64,000 bases of DNA from CAIVVT01 sp963757265. Its GTDB lineage: Bacteria > Acidobacteriota > Terriglobia > Bryobacterales > Bryobacteraceae. The stretch covers positions 248,001 through 312,000 of the forward strand of contig CAVWRA010000012.1 of NCBI GenBank assembly GCA_963757265.1. The letters run 5' to 3'. Below are positions 25,453 through 34,976 of the stretch, one piece after another. The first letter of the stretch is position 1. Every line of letters starts with the position of its first letter. The position numbers and the translations under genes were made by a program. The notes beneath the pieces are model-generated. The model had not been told where the DNA came from. It did no database searches and worked only from the letters and a program-made list of their open reading frames with translations.

Positions 25453-25574
25453 CGTCACGCCGCCTCCCCCACAGCTGCTTAGATGCGCCCGGCAGCAATC
25501 GGCTTGGCGCTCGGTTACGTTTTCTCCGCGACAGGCCGCTAGCCATCATTGGCGATCCACATCCAGGAGGCCGC

Positions 25575-25799
25575 ATGAAGAGACTGATTCGTCTGGTTCT
25601 GCCCGTGGCAACGCTGCTGGTTGCCTTCTTCGCTACCAATGCCCTTGTTTTCGCCACCAAGGAAATGGCCAAGAAAGAGAAGAAAGCCTGCACCACCTGC
25701 CATCAGAAGGGCACGCCCGGCAAAGACAACCTGAACGAGGTAGGCAAGTACTATAAAGCCAAGAAGACCTTGGAAGGCGCGCCTGCGCCGGCCAAATAA
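25575..25799 (+). CDS. Small exported mono-haem c-type cytochrome-like protein
   Basis: This 74-aa protein has a signal peptide (residues about 1-27) and one haem-attachment motif, Cys39-Thr-Thr-Cys42-His43, in a Lys-rich mature part of only about 47 residues. CAGGAGG precedes ATG 25575. No distal Met ligand is obvious apart from Met31 before the motif. It may be a minimal electron carrier or a haem-binding peptide. A terminator-like hairpin follows, so it is transcribed alone. Confidence 0.75.
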   Translation: MKRLIRLVLPVATLLVAFFATNALVFATKEMAKKEKKACTTCHQKGTPGKDNLNEVGKYYKAKKTLEGAPAPAK

Positions 25800-25825
25800 C
25801 CCCCACCCTTCCTTTCGCTTGATCC

Positions 25826-25851
25826 GGGGCGGGGCCGTTATTTCCCGCCCC
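25826..25851 (+). terminator. Rho-independent-like terminator after the cytochrome gene
   Basis: GGGGCGGG (25826-25833) pairs perfectly with CCCGCCCC (25844-25851) across a 10-base loop containing TTATTT. A short mixed T-rich stretch follows (TTCGATTCCT), without a clean poly-T tail, so termination strength is uncertain. Confidence 0.55.
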
Positions 25852-25940
25852 TTCGATTCCTCCTCATCCCTCCGTATGAACCGCCGGTTCCGCCCGTTGG
25901 GGAGAAAAACACCCGTTGGCCCGCACTGATTCCTGAGCCC

Positions 25941-27785
25941 ATGTGGCAATCAGGCGCTGGCCAGGGCGAATTGGCGGGCGCGGCGGCCCGGCTGACCGGC
26001 TGGCTGCTCGCTCCGCTCGGTCTGTACATCCTCTTCTCCGCGCTGGATGATCTGGTCCTCGACGCGCTCTGGCTGCTGCGTCTGCTGCGCGAACGGATGC
26101 GCCGCGGGAAGCTCTCCCGCCGCCCCGCCGTTGCGGCCCCGGCCGCGCCGCCCGAGCGCCCCTTCGCCATCCTGATCCCCTGCTGGCGCGAGGCTGAGGT
26201 CATCGCCTCGATGCTCGACCACAACCTGGCCGCCCTGCGCTACTCCAAATACCGCGTCTTCGTCGGCGTCTATCCCAATGACCCGGCCACCGTGGCCGCC
26301 GTCGGACAGGCCGCCGCGCGCCACGCCAAGCTCCACCTGGTCTGCCTGCCCCACGACGGTCCCACCTCCAAGGCCGATTGCCTGAATTGGATCTGCCGCG
26401 CGGTCGAAGAGGAAGAGCAGTCCATGGGCCAGCAGTTCGCCTGCGTCGTCCTGCACGATGCCGAGGATCTGATCCATCCCGACGCGCTCGGTTTGCTTAA
26501 CGCCCGCCTGGATGAGGCCCATTTCCTGCAACTGCCGGTCCTGGCTCTGCCCACGCCGGCCTGGGAACTGACCCACGGCGTCTACTGCGACGACTTCGCC
26601 GAAAGCCAGTCCAAGGATCTCCATACCCGCCAGCTCGCCGGCGCCTTCGTGCCCGGTTGCGGCGTCGGCACCGCGCTGCGCGGCGACGCCCTGCGCCAGC
26701 TGGCCCTGCGCTATGGCCAGGTCTTCGATCCGCGCTGCCTCACCGAGGACTATGACCTCGGTCTGCGCGTCTTCAAGCTGGGCCTGAACCAGCTCTTCCT
26801 GCCTCTGTTGTACGACCGCGGCGAGCCGCTGGCGACGCGCGAGTATTTCCCCCGCCGCTGGGCCCAGGCCGTCCGCCAGCGCTCGCGCTGGATCGCCGGC
26901 AATTCGTTGCAGGGCTGGGAACGCCACGGCTGGCACGGCCCCTGGCAGCAGCTCTGGTTCCTGTGGCGCGACCGCAAGGGCTTGTGGGGCAGCCCCCTCA
27001 GCCTGCTCTGCAATCTGCTCTTCGTCGCCGGCCTCGTCACCTGGGGCCTGCACCTCGCCCTGGGCGGACCCTGGGTCATCTCCTCCGTCCTGCGCGTGCG
27101 CCCCTGGCTGGCCTGGATCCTGGCCTTCAACTTCATCCTGGTCGGCTTCCGGCTGCCCGTCCGCATGGCCGTCTCCGGCCGCATCTACGGCCTCTCCTTC
27201 GCCCTCTGGGCCCCCGTCCGCCTGTTCTGGGCCAATCTGATTAACGCTTGCGCCACCGTCCGCGCCCTGGGCCTCTTCGCCGAGTCCAAGCTCCGCGGCC
27301 GGCGCCTCGCCTGGACCAAGACCAGCCACGCCTATCCCACCCCCGGCAGCCTGCTGGCCCACAAGCGCAGCCTGCCCGAGATTTTCGAGTTCCTCGGCTT
27401 CGGCCCGGCTCACTTTTATGAACAGGCGCTCGCCGCGCGTCCCGCTTCCACCCCCGTGGAGGATTTCTTCCTCGACCAGGGCCTCGTCACCGAGGAGCAG
27501 TTCATGGACGCGCTGTGCCTCCAGCAGAGCCTGCCCCGCGCCCGCCTCTCGCCCGGCAGCATCTCTCCGCGCACTCGCCGCACGATTCCCCAGGAGGCCA
27601 TCCGCTCCTGGCGCGTTTTGCCCTTCCGCGTCGAGGACGGCACGCTGCACGTCGCCAGCGCCGGCGTCCCCACGGACGAGCTGATCTCCCACCTCCGCCT
27701 CTTCACCCGGCTGGAGATCCGTTTTCACCTCATCTCGCCGCGCGAGTTCGAGGAACTGCAGCAGGAAGACGTCCATGTCGCCTGA
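25941..27785 (+). CDS. NfrB-like membrane glycosyltransferase with C-terminal MshEN domain
   Basis: This 614-aa protein has one N-terminal membrane segment (residues about 15-45), a family 2 glycosyltransferase domain (FAILIPCWREAEVI, catalytic-site HDAEDLIHPD, EDYDLGL, QRSRWIAGN), then three or four membrane helices (about 345-440). Residues about 500-610 resemble the MshEN/GSPII_E N-terminal domain (QGLVTEEQFMDALCLQQSLPR), which in NfrB binds c-di-GMP. Export of a ManNAc-type polysaccharide controlled by c-di-GMP is inferred from NfrB. No NfrA partner is adjacent. Confidence 0.8.
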   Translation: MWQSGAGQGELAGAAARLTGWLLAPLGLYILFSALDDLVLDALWLLRLLRERMRRGKLSRRPAVAAPAAPPERPFAILIPCWREAEVIASMLDHNLAALRYSKYRVFVGVYPNDPATVAAVGQAAARHAKLHLVCLPHDGPTSKADCLNWICRAVEEEEQSMGQQFACVVLHDAEDLIHPDALGLLNARLDEAHFLQLPVLALPTPAWELTHGVYCDDFAESQSKDLHTRQLAGAFVPGCGVGTALRGDALRQLALRYGQVFDPRCLTEDYDLGLRVFKLGLNQLFLPLLYDRGEPLATREYFPRRWAQAVRQRSRWIAGNSLQGWERHGWHGPWQQLWFLWRDRKGLWGSPLSLLCNLLFVAGLVTWGLHLALGGPWVISSVLRVRPWLAWILAFNFILVGFRLPVRMAVSGRIYGLSFALWAPVRLFWANLINACATVRALGLFAESKLRGRRLAWTKTSHAYPTPGSLLAHKRSLPEIFEFLGFGPAHFYEQALAARPASTPVEDFFLDQGLVTEEQFMDALCLQQSLPRARLSPGSISPRTRRTIPQEAIRSWRVLPFRVEDGTLHVASAGVPTDELISHLRLFTRLEIRFHLISPREFEELQQEDVHVA

Positions 27786-27797
27786 TTTGGCCGCTGC

Positions 27798-27851
27798 ATC
27801 TCGCCGCGCGAGTTTGAGGAATTGCAGCACGAGGACGTGCATGTGGCGTGA
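27798..27851 (+). pseudogene. Remnant 3' end of a second NfrB-like gene
   Basis: These 54 bases are a diverged copy of the last 54 bases of the upstream gene (27732-27785). They encode SPREFEELQHEDVHVA and a TGA. Six of seven differences are at synonymous positions and one gives Gln to His. That pattern suggests descent from a paralogue under protein-level selection, not a fresh slippage copy. Confidence 0.6.
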
Positions 27852-27892
27852 TGCGCTCTCTCGAACGCCGCCGCCAGAAGCCATGGTTCGAC

Positions 27893-27964
27893 GTGGGGCA
27901 GACCGCCGAGGTGGGGCAGACCGCCGAGGTGCGGCAGACAGCCGAGGTGGGGCAGACCGCCGGT
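27893..27964 (+). repeat. 18-bp tandem repeat, four units
   Basis: GTGGGGCAGACCGCCGAG is repeated about four times between 27893 and 27964 with few mismatches. It translates as VGQTAE in one frame. It lies between convergent genes and is probably non-coding. Confidence 0.75.
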
Positions 27965-28074
27965 CTGCGGCCGGCGGCCACGCCGGCCTCTGCCACCATC
28001 CGCAGCCGCACCCGGCCGCCCCCGCGCGCCGCTTCTCCTGCTTTTGCTCTTGGCCGCCTGAGCCTGACGTTCCC

Positions 28075-29305
28075 CTACCTTGTGGAGCGGCCAATCCCGG
28101 CCGTGGCCGCCCCGCCGGCGGCTGCGGCCGGGTGTTCTGAATTCCGCAAAAACCCCTCGATCCGCCCCGCTGCCTCCATCAAATTCTCCATCGAATTGGC
28201 ATAGCTGAAGCGCACGTACCCCTCGCCGTACGCCCCGAATGCCGTGCCGCTCAAGGCTGCCACGCCGGCCTGCTCCAGCAGCGCATCGGCCAGCGCCTTG
28301 GACTTCCAGCCCGTCCCTTCGATGTTGGGGAACGCATAAAATGCCCCCTCGGGCATCTGGCAGCGGAACCCGGGCAACCGATTCAACGCCGCCACAAACG
28401 CATCCCGCCGCCGCCGGAACTCGGCCACCATCGCCAGCGCCGGTTCCTGCGGCCCCTTGAGCGCCGCGATCCCGGCCCTCTGCGTGAAGCTCGCCGTGCA
28501 CGAGTTCGAGTTCACCATCAGCTTGTCCACCGCCTCCACCAGGAACTCCGGCAGCACGCCGTACCCCAGCCGCCAGCCCGTCATGGCGTAGGTTTTCGAA
28601 AACCCGTCCAGGATGATCGTCTTCTCCAGCATGCCCGGCATCGAGGCGATCGAAACCGGCGCCACACCGTACGTCGTCCGTGAATAGATCTCGTCCGACA
28701 GCACGATCACGTCCCGCTCCCGGAGCATCCCCGCAATGGCCTCGATATCCGCGGCCGGCATCACCCCGCCGGTCGGATTGGCCGGCGAATTGAGGATGAT
28801 CATCTTGGTGTGCGCGCTCAAGCTGTCGCGGAACAGGTTCAGGTCGAAGCTGAAGCCCCGCTCTTCGATCAGCGGCATCGGCACCGGCGTGGCCCCGCAA
28901 TACTTGATCATCGACTCGTAGATCGGGAACGACGGATTGGGGTAAATCACCTCGTCGCCCGGCTCCAGCAGCGCCAGCATCGGGTAGAAAATAATCGGTT
29001 TGGCGCCCGGCGTCACGCACACCCGCGCCGCGCTGACCTCGATCCCGCGGGTCCGTGAAACCGTCTCCGCGATCGCCTCTCTCGAGCTCCGCAGATCCCT
29101 GCGTCGGCCCGTAGTGCGTCCAGCCCTCGTCCAGCGCCTGTTTGGCCGCTTCCACGATGTGCCCCGGCGTCGGGAAATCGGGCTCGCCGATCTCCAGGTG
29201 GATCACGCTCCGGCCCTGCGCCTCCAGCGCCTGGGCCCGCACCAGCACCTCGAACGCCGTTTCCGTGCCTATCCGCGACATGGCGCTGGCGAGTTTCATA
29301 TCCAT
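28075..29305 (-). CDS. Class I pyridoxal-phosphate aminotransferase, frameshifted
   Basis: The N-terminus (MKLASAMSRIGTETAFEVL, then HLEIGEPDFPTPGHIVEAAK and YGPTQGSAEL) lies in one frame from 29305. The remainder (VCVTPGAKPIIFYPMLALLEPGDEV onwards) is in another, and one extra base at about 29077-29088 explains the break. The repaired product of about 409 residues contains NSPANPTGGV, SDEIYSRTTYG and the PLP Lys in LDGFSKTYAMTGWRLGY, placing it among aspartate/tyrosine-type aminotransferases. The C-terminus has an Ala/Gly-rich tail. The substrate is not clear. An assembly error is more likely than a true pseudogene. Confidence 0.75.
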
Positions 29306-29459
29306 TCATCCTTTCAACGCGCGGCCGCCCTGCTTTCAATAGCTTAAATCAAGCCCCACCCGCTCGTGGTGGAAATCCTTCGAGAGGTCCCGCCACAGCC
29401 CGCCAGACCCTACAATTTGACCATAACGCCGCTCCGCCCGCCTTGCACGTTTTGGACGA

Positions 29460-30815
29460 AGAGGGGGGGGGGGGGAGAGGGGTGGGATGGGGGAGTTGTG
29501 GAGATAGATGATGAAGATAAGAAAGAAGAAGAAAAAATTGTTGTATGGTAGTAGGGGATTATGAAGATGGGTTGTGGTAGACGCAGATGTGAGGGTATGG
29601 TGGGGAGTAGGAGTGGCGCGAAGGAGTGGGAAGACGAAGAAAGGGATTAATAGGTGGGAACACTAGCAGGGTAACGTGCGTGCGTGGGAAAAGAGATAGG
29701 GGCGCGGGGGAGGGTGGGCGCAAAAGTGCACGCTGCACAGCGGTAGAAGCAAATGCGGAGCAGTAGAGGCATGAATGAACCAACGTGGTAGGAAGCAGGA
29801 CGCATAGAGAGGGCTGTGTGTGTGGGGTGGTGAAGGACTGGGTGGAAAGGAAAAATGGAGCGTACGCGCAGCGCGCGGTGCGGAGATGGTGTAGCGGACT
29901 GAACATAAAATGTGAATAAGTACAGCACGGCGAAGCGAGGAATGTGAGAAATAAAACTGGATAATTCTGAGTGCGTGGATAAGACACAGTATGAAGCACG
30001 CGTGCTAGCGGATAAAAGCGACAACTGGGTGCTGTGTGAATCAAGGTGATAATAGTAGACTAGCGACCGGGAGCAACAGAGGGGAGAGACACTGCGGACA
30101 AAGGCAGCGGCTGCTGGGGAGAGCAAAGTCACAGCAACAGAGTATGAGCGCGGATAACGAGGTAGGTAGGAGAGGAAACAAAGGAGTAATAAGAATGAGC
30201 GTTGGTGGTGGCAGAGAAGGGCAACTGAGGAGATTGGCTACACTCATTCTGCTAACAAAAGGAGGATGGACTGGGGTATCAATGATTAGTAGATCATAGT
30301 GTACAATTGAAGAGGCTGGCGCGCACGCGCAACGAGCGCGATGATACCAGAGGCAGTTGTGGTTGTCCGCATCAGAATGATAGGCAGGGAGCAGAGTTTC
30401 GTAGAGTGAGAACGCAAGTGAGAGGAAGTAATGGGAGGGTAGTGCGCGCTCCAACTGCAAGCAGAACTAGTTGATCTCAGTGCTAGGGAGCATAGAGGTT
30501 ATTCTGAAGCGCATCCAAGTAGGCTGGACATCTCAGGTGTTCATCGAGTGGGCTCCATTGCCAGTTGGCCTACTATATCGCAGCAGAAGGTTGTCCATCG
30601 CGAAGTCAATTAAGCACTGCGATCGTTCACTGGGCGATGTGGAGAGTGGAAGTGATAGATGCGAGGAGCGCGGCGCGGAGGGAGAAGGTGGGAGTCAGAG
30701 TGCACAGAGTGTCACGTGGGAGGGTGTAGAAGGGTTTGAAAATGTGTAAGGGGAAAAGGGAAAGGGAAGGAGAAGAAAAGAGAGGAAAGGGTAAGCGTCT
30801 GAATGTATGAAAGAT
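29460..30815. other. Purine-rich, gene-free block of alien composition
   Basis: The block opens with a run of G at 29466-29478 and continues with strongly A/G-rich plus-strand sequence, heaviest at 29480-29560 and 30740-30790, with many short AAG/GGA/GAG stretches. GC is clearly lower than in the flanks. No open frame shows a ribosome-binding site, codon bias or recognisable protein. Normal GC-rich coding sequence resumes sharply at about 30815. It may be a low-quality assembly patch (poly-G read artefact) or real foreign DNA. Confidence 0.7.
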
Positions 30816-30855
30816 CATGTCCAGTCGCGTCACAATGGTATTAGCAATCGACGCC

Positions 30856-31461
30856 ATGGACGAGCCGCTTGAAATCCAGGCCGGCGGTTCCGCCCCCGTC
30901 TGGGGCGCGGCCGAGGAGGAGTTCCTGCGCCTGCACCTCAAGCGCATCTTCCTGCTGATCTACCACATCGTCGGCAGCGTCGAGGATGCCCAGGACCTGG
31001 CCCAGGAAACGTGCATCAAGGCGCTGCAGCGCCGCGACCAGCTCCGCGACCTCACCAAGGCCGGCCACTGGCTCTCGCGCATCGCCTCCAACACCGCCAT
31101 CGACTTCCTGCGGCGCCACGGCCGCGCGGCCTCCATTTCGCTCGACGACCTCGCCCAGCCCCTGCGCGCTCCGGCCGAGCTCGACCCCGAGCAGCAGCTC
31201 CTGCGCGCCGAGCGCGCCCGCGGCCTCGAGGCTGGGCTCAACCGCCTGACCGAACGCGAGCGCCTGGCCCTGTTGCTGCGCGATGTCGAGGATCTGCCCG
31301 CCGAGGAAGTCGCCGCCGTGCTGAACTGCGGCAAGGCCACGGTGCGTTCCCACATCGCCAACGCCCGCGTCAAATTCCGCCGCTACTTGGAAACCCGCCC
31401 CCAAACCGCGCATCCCCGCCGCGCGGCTGGCGATCTGCCGGCTGAGGAGGATGTGGATTAA
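30856..31461 (+). CDS. ECF-type RNA polymerase sigma factor
   Basis: Region 2 (RIFLLIYHIVGSVEDAQDLAQETCIKAL, then WLSRIASNTAIDFLRRHGR) and region 4 (LTERERLALLLRDVEDLPAEE, then VLNCGKATVRSHIANARVKFR) are both intact. ATG 30856 (MDEPLEIQ) is preferred because upstream in-frame codons at 30817 and 30835 lie at or within the edge of the odd block. The product has about 201 residues. It is the first gene of a three-gene operon with an anti-sigma and an exported protein. The promoter region is probably lost or corrupted. Confidence 0.85.
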   Translation: MDEPLEIQAGGSAPVWGAAEEEFLRLHLKRIFLLIYHIVGSVEDAQDLAQETCIKALQRRDQLRDLTKAGHWLSRIASNTAIDFLRRHGRAASISLDDLAQPLRAPAELDPEQQLLRAERARGLEAGLNRLTERERLALLLRDVEDLPAEEVAAVLNCGKATVRSHIANARVKFRRYLETRPQTAHPRRAAGDLPAEEDVD

Positions 31462-31462
31462 C

Positions 31463-32065
31463 ATGTCCCTCCTGCACACCCATCCCGACGCGCCCCTGCT
31501 GGCCCTGCTGGCCGGCGGCGAACTCCCCTTCTGGCCCCGCTGCCAGGCCCGCTGGCATGTCCGCCTCTGCCCCCATTGCCAGGCCGCGCTGGAACAGTTC
31601 CTCGCTGTGCGCGCCGCTCTCCGCGCGGAAGCTCTCAACCAGACCCCGGCGGCCCTCTCCGCCCTCGACTGGAGCGCCTTCGAAGCCGAGATGCGCGCCA
31701 ATATCCGCCTCGGCCTGACCGCCGGCGCTCTGGCTGGCGAACCGGATGGCGCTTCCGAGCCCCTCCCTCCGCCGTCCCTTCCGCTGTGGCGCTGGGCCAC
31801 GGTTTGCGCTGCTTTGATCTTTGTGTTCGGAGCCGGCTGGTGGCTCAGCGTTCCGCGCCATACCCCCACGCCCGTCGTCTCCTCGGTGCTGAAAGATTTT
31901 GCTGCAGGCGAGCCTGCCCCCGCCGCCCCGGCGCCCCGTTTCGAACTCCTGGCCCCGGCCTCCGCCGCCGTGCGCACCGAGGCCGATTTTAATGGTGGAA
32001 CGCACGCCCGCCTGATCGATGGCGACACCGGCCAGGTCACTTTGCAGCAGGTCTATGCGGAATAA
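31463..32065 (+). CDS. Membrane anti-sigma factor
   Basis: The start ATG 31463 lies one base after the sigma stop, with GAGGAGG twelve bases upstream; an in-frame ATG at 31451 abuts that site directly and is unlikely. The 200-residue protein has a short cytosolic part with a ZAS-like HVRLCPHCQ motif (His plus CxxC), a membrane helix at about 112-130 (WATVCAALIFVFGAGWWL), and a periplasmic tail. This is the usual architecture of an anti-sigma partner for the gene upstream. Confidence 0.7.
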   Translation: MSLLHTHPDAPLLALLAGGELPFWPRCQARWHVRLCPHCQAALEQFLAVRAALRAEALNQTPAALSALDWSAFEAEMRANIRLGLTAGALAGEPDGASEPLPPPSLPLWRWATVCAALIFVFGAGWWLSVPRHTPTPVVSSVLKDFAAGEPAPAAPAPRFELLAPASAAVRTEADFNGGTHARLIDGDTGQVTLQQVYAE

Positions 32066-33184
32066 GCGCTCCATCGCCGCCCGGTTGTGCCTGGCCCTGT
32101 GGGCCGCCGCGGCTCTCTCCGCCCAGCCCCAGCCCGGCGCCTACCGTGTCGATCTGCCCTCCGACGCCCCGCTGGCGTTGGTCTCCGCCGACTGGGGCCC
32201 CTCGCGCGCCACCCCCCGCGGCGGCGCCATGCTGCTGGAGTTGCATTCGACTCTGCAATTGAAGAACAGTGGCGCGCGCCGCATTCGCGCCGTTTCGCTG
32301 CTGGTCACCGCCCAGGATGCCACCCCCGGCGGCCGCGCCTCCGTCACCGTGCCCAGCCTCGACATCAGCCCGGCGAGAGCTTCCCCGTGCGCATCGACTT
32401 GCGCCTGGTGCGTCCCTTGCAGACCGCGCCCGGCGCCATTGTGGACGTGCAACTCGATGGAGTTTTGTTTGACGACCTGGGCTTTTACGGCGCCAACCGC
32501 ATGAACGCCCGCCGCGCCATGCTGGCCTGGGAACTCGAGGCCCGCCGCGACCGCAGCGCCCTGCTGGCGGCGCTCGAACGCGGCGGCGCCGAATCGCTGC
32601 GCGCCGAAATGCTGGGCGCCATGGCCCGTCTGGCCTCGCAGCCCCGGCTCGAAGTCCAGGCCGCGCGTCCCGGCCGCGCTACGGCTTTGGAGCCCGAACA
32701 CGAGGTCGCCCTGGCCGCGCTCGCGCTGCCCGCCTCGCCGGTGGAATTGCTCAGCGGCTCCATCCGCCTGGCCGGCGACGAGGCCCGCGCCCCGCACCTG
32801 GTGCTGCGCAACGTCGGCTCCAGGCCCGTCCGCTCAGTGGAAGTCTCATGGTTGGTTAGAGACACCCAGGGCCGCGAATACGCCGCCGGGACGCTGCCCG
32901 CCGACGTCTCGCTGGCGCCCGGCGAAACCCGCCCCGCCGCCCGCGACGGCGCGCTGCGTTTCTCCCTGCCCGGTGGCGCGCCGGCCAGCGTCATGGGCCT
33001 GACCGGCTTTGTCAGCTCGGTCGAATTCGCCGACGGCGGCCTGTGGCTGCCCACCCGCCAGGCGCTCGAAAATCCACGCCTGCGCGCCGTGCTGCCGCTC
33101 TCCGGCGAGCAGGAGCGGCTGGTCGAACTGTACCGCCGCAAGGGCCTTGAATCGGTCGTCCAGCAGCTCCAAAAACTGCGTTAG
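32055..33184 (+). CDS. Exported protein of the sigma operon, frameshifted
   Basis: ATG 32055 overlaps the anti-sigma stop by eleven bases. The N-terminus is a signal peptide (SIAARLCLALWAAAALSAQ). The frame changes at about 32369-32374, where one C appears to be missing (ISP then ESFPVRIDLRLV). The repaired protein has about 376 residues with two similar beta-rich parts (LLELHSTLQLKNSGARRIRAVS and APHLVLRNVGSRPVRSVEVS), each like an immunoglobulin-type fold. The end is helical (LVELYRRKGLESVVQQLQKL). Function is unknown; position suggests the envelope signal or output of the sigma pathway. Confidence 0.65.
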
Positions 33185-33753
33185 CACGTCTCGTGTTTTC
33201 TGCGCGGCCCACCTCCGTCGTCCGCTTTGACTTGTTCAGGCAAGGCGCCCTCTTTGCGCGGCGCAGGAATCGTCTACTGTTGTAGTCCGCCCCAGGAGAC
33301 GCTGCCGTTCCCTTTGGAGTTTCCACCATGTACCGTGCCGGTTCCCGCCGGTTCAAATCTGCTCGAATCATCACTCTTTTACACTTCCGGCGACCTCCGT
33401 TCCCCGCAGCTGTCTCGTGCCCAAATCCGACACGATGTACCCCCCATCTCTGCGGCTTGAAATCCCGTGTAAGCCACTTGGAATCAATTTTTTACTCACC
33501 CAGCTCCCCCGCCGCTGATTCGACAAATCCGACACTTTTCGACATCCATCCGACACTCCTGTCGAATTATGTCGAACCGCCCCTTTCCCCCGGCTCTCGC
33601 CTTCGCTTCGTATTCGCTCTTGACTTTGCGTGGTATCGTTAAGCAGGGGCAGGGGTTATCTGGGAATTGGCTTTGATCCTTCAAATTTGTTTTTCGCATC
33701 TTCGACGGTCCATCTTCCCCACCCGGGCCCGCGCGGACTACAATCCAAGCAGC
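33185..33753. other. Intergenic region with small CGACA/TGTCG hairpins
   Basis: This is 569 bases of lower GC with no supported gene. Around 33518-33575 the word CGACA occurs several times, and CGACA (33551-33555) pairs with TGTCG (33560-33564) around CTCC, followed by further TGTCGAA copies. It could be a regulatory or terminator-like element. Nothing else stands out. Confidence 0.45.
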
Positions 33754-34522
33754 ATGCTCATTCCTCGGTGGTTCCTCGTGGCGGCGTGCGCCGCCCTGCT
33801 GGGCTCGCCCCTTGGCCCGCTTTGCCTCTGCTCAGCCTGCGCCCCAGACGCCCGCCCCGCAGGTCTTTCGCATCCAGCCCGTGCACCCGGTGGACGAGCT
33901 GCGGCGCCTCGCAGCCGAGCAGCAGCCGCCCTCCGAACCAGGTTCCTTCCTGCCCTTCGATCTCATTGATTTGACGGGACTTGATCCCCTCATCAAGCTC
34001 GATATCCGCTACGCTACGGCGAACAATTTCCTGGGCACGCCGCTGTACACCGAGGCGCGCGCGTCGATGCAGCGCTCGGCTGCGGAGGCCCTCGAGCGGG
34101 CCCATAAGCAGTTGCAAAAGCAGGGCTTCGGGCTGCTCATCCACGACGGCTACCGGCCTTGGTCGGTGACCTGGATCTTCTGGGAAGCCACGCCGCCGGA
34201 CAAGCACAAATTCGTCGCCAACCCCGCCACCGGCTCCCGCCATAATCGCGGATGTGCCGTGGATCTAACACTTTACGACCTCAAAACGGGCCAGCCCGTC
34301 GTGATGCCCAGCGGCTACGACGAGATGACCGAACGCGCCTCGCCCACCTATCAGGGCGGCACGGCGGAGCAGCGCCGCCTGCGCGACCTGCTGCGCGCCG
34401 CCATGGAGGCCGAGGGCTTCACCGTGGACAGCAACGAGTGGTGGCACTTCGACTATAAGGAGTGGCGCCGCTATCAGATCGGCAACGTCAATATTGATTC
34501 GGTCCGCGGCCCCAAGCCATAG
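33754..34522 (+). CDS. VanX-like D-alanyl-D-alanine dipeptidase, exported, frameshifted
   Basis: ATG 33754 begins a signal peptide (MLIPRWFLVAACAALLGSP). One extra C in the run at 33808-33812 shifts the frame, after which LARFASAQPAPQ continues into the enzyme. The catalytic domain shows LIHDGYRPWS, the zinc motif SRHNRGCAVDLTL (HxxxxxxD), and ENWWHF-like NEWWHFDY with Glu and His. This is the peptidase M15D family, which cleaves D-Ala-D-Ala. Exported acidobacterial members are thought to recycle peptidoglycan peptides, not to confer vancomycin resistance; no van regulatory genes are nearby. Confidence 0.8.
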
Positions 34523-34760
34523 TAATGGAGCGTCCCAAATCCCGCCAGGAACTCGAAAAGTCTTTCAAGGACTTCCGTCGGCGGAGCCTCTGTTAACCTC
34601 CGCATCGTGCCGCCGGTTGCTTGGAGAAGCGGCTTCGTGTGCCCGCGGTGCTTCAGAGAGGGGTCCTTTATCGGGCTACGCCGCGCTGCGAATTGAGCAC
34701 CTGTCCGGTAACGCCGTTTCAACTGTTTGTATCGATCGTCAAACATAAAGCACGTTATGT

Positions 34761-34766
34761 TATAAT
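34761..34766 (+). promoter_or_regulatory. Candidate -10 box
   Basis: A perfect TATAAT occurs in an AT-rich stretch 31 bases before ATG 34797. The hexamer 18 bases upstream (GTCAAA, 34737-34742) is a poor -35 match. It marks the start of the low-GC patch. Confidence 0.35.
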
Positions 34767-34796
34767 GTTCTTGCGGAAAGCTGGTAAACTCTTCTC

Positions 34797-34976
34797 ATGC
34801 ACCCAGACATTCACACCGTTTATGATATAACGGATCATTTTTGCGAGAGGCTGGAAGAGCTACGCCGCAACAACGAACCTTCTTCCGAAACAGAGCGGCG
34901 CTATAACGCCGAGCCAGCGTTGAGGAAAGCGGGTGGCGAAGCTGATCTACCGGCTGCAGTTATCAAGAAGCGCTGA
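34797..34976 (+). CDS. Small hypothetical protein, low-GC patch
   Basis: This 59-codon frame (MHPDIHTVYDITDHFCERLE...) follows a TATAAT box and is rich in charged residues with a predicted helical character. Codon use is less GC-biased than the surrounding genes. It overlaps the start of the next frame (GTG 34933). I do not recognise it; it could be an antitoxin-like peptide or a fragment. Confidence 0.35.
   Translation: MHPDIHTVYDITDHFCERLEELRRNNEPSSETERRYNAEPALRKAGGEADLPAAVIKKR

Noticed and set aside
25950..28094. 714-codon minus-strand frame opposite the glycosyltransferase
   Set aside because: Antisense shadow; the plus strand has an unmistakable transferase with membrane helices.
29559..30132. 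Two long Ser/Pro/Thr-rich frames on the minus strand of the purine-rich block
   Set aside because: They arise from pyrimidine-rich antisense sequence, have no start site signals and no recognisable domains.
33754..34522. Vancomycin resistance cluster
   Set aside because: Only a VanX-like dipeptidase with a signal peptide is present; no vanA/vanH ligase or dehydrogenase or two-component pair lies nearby.
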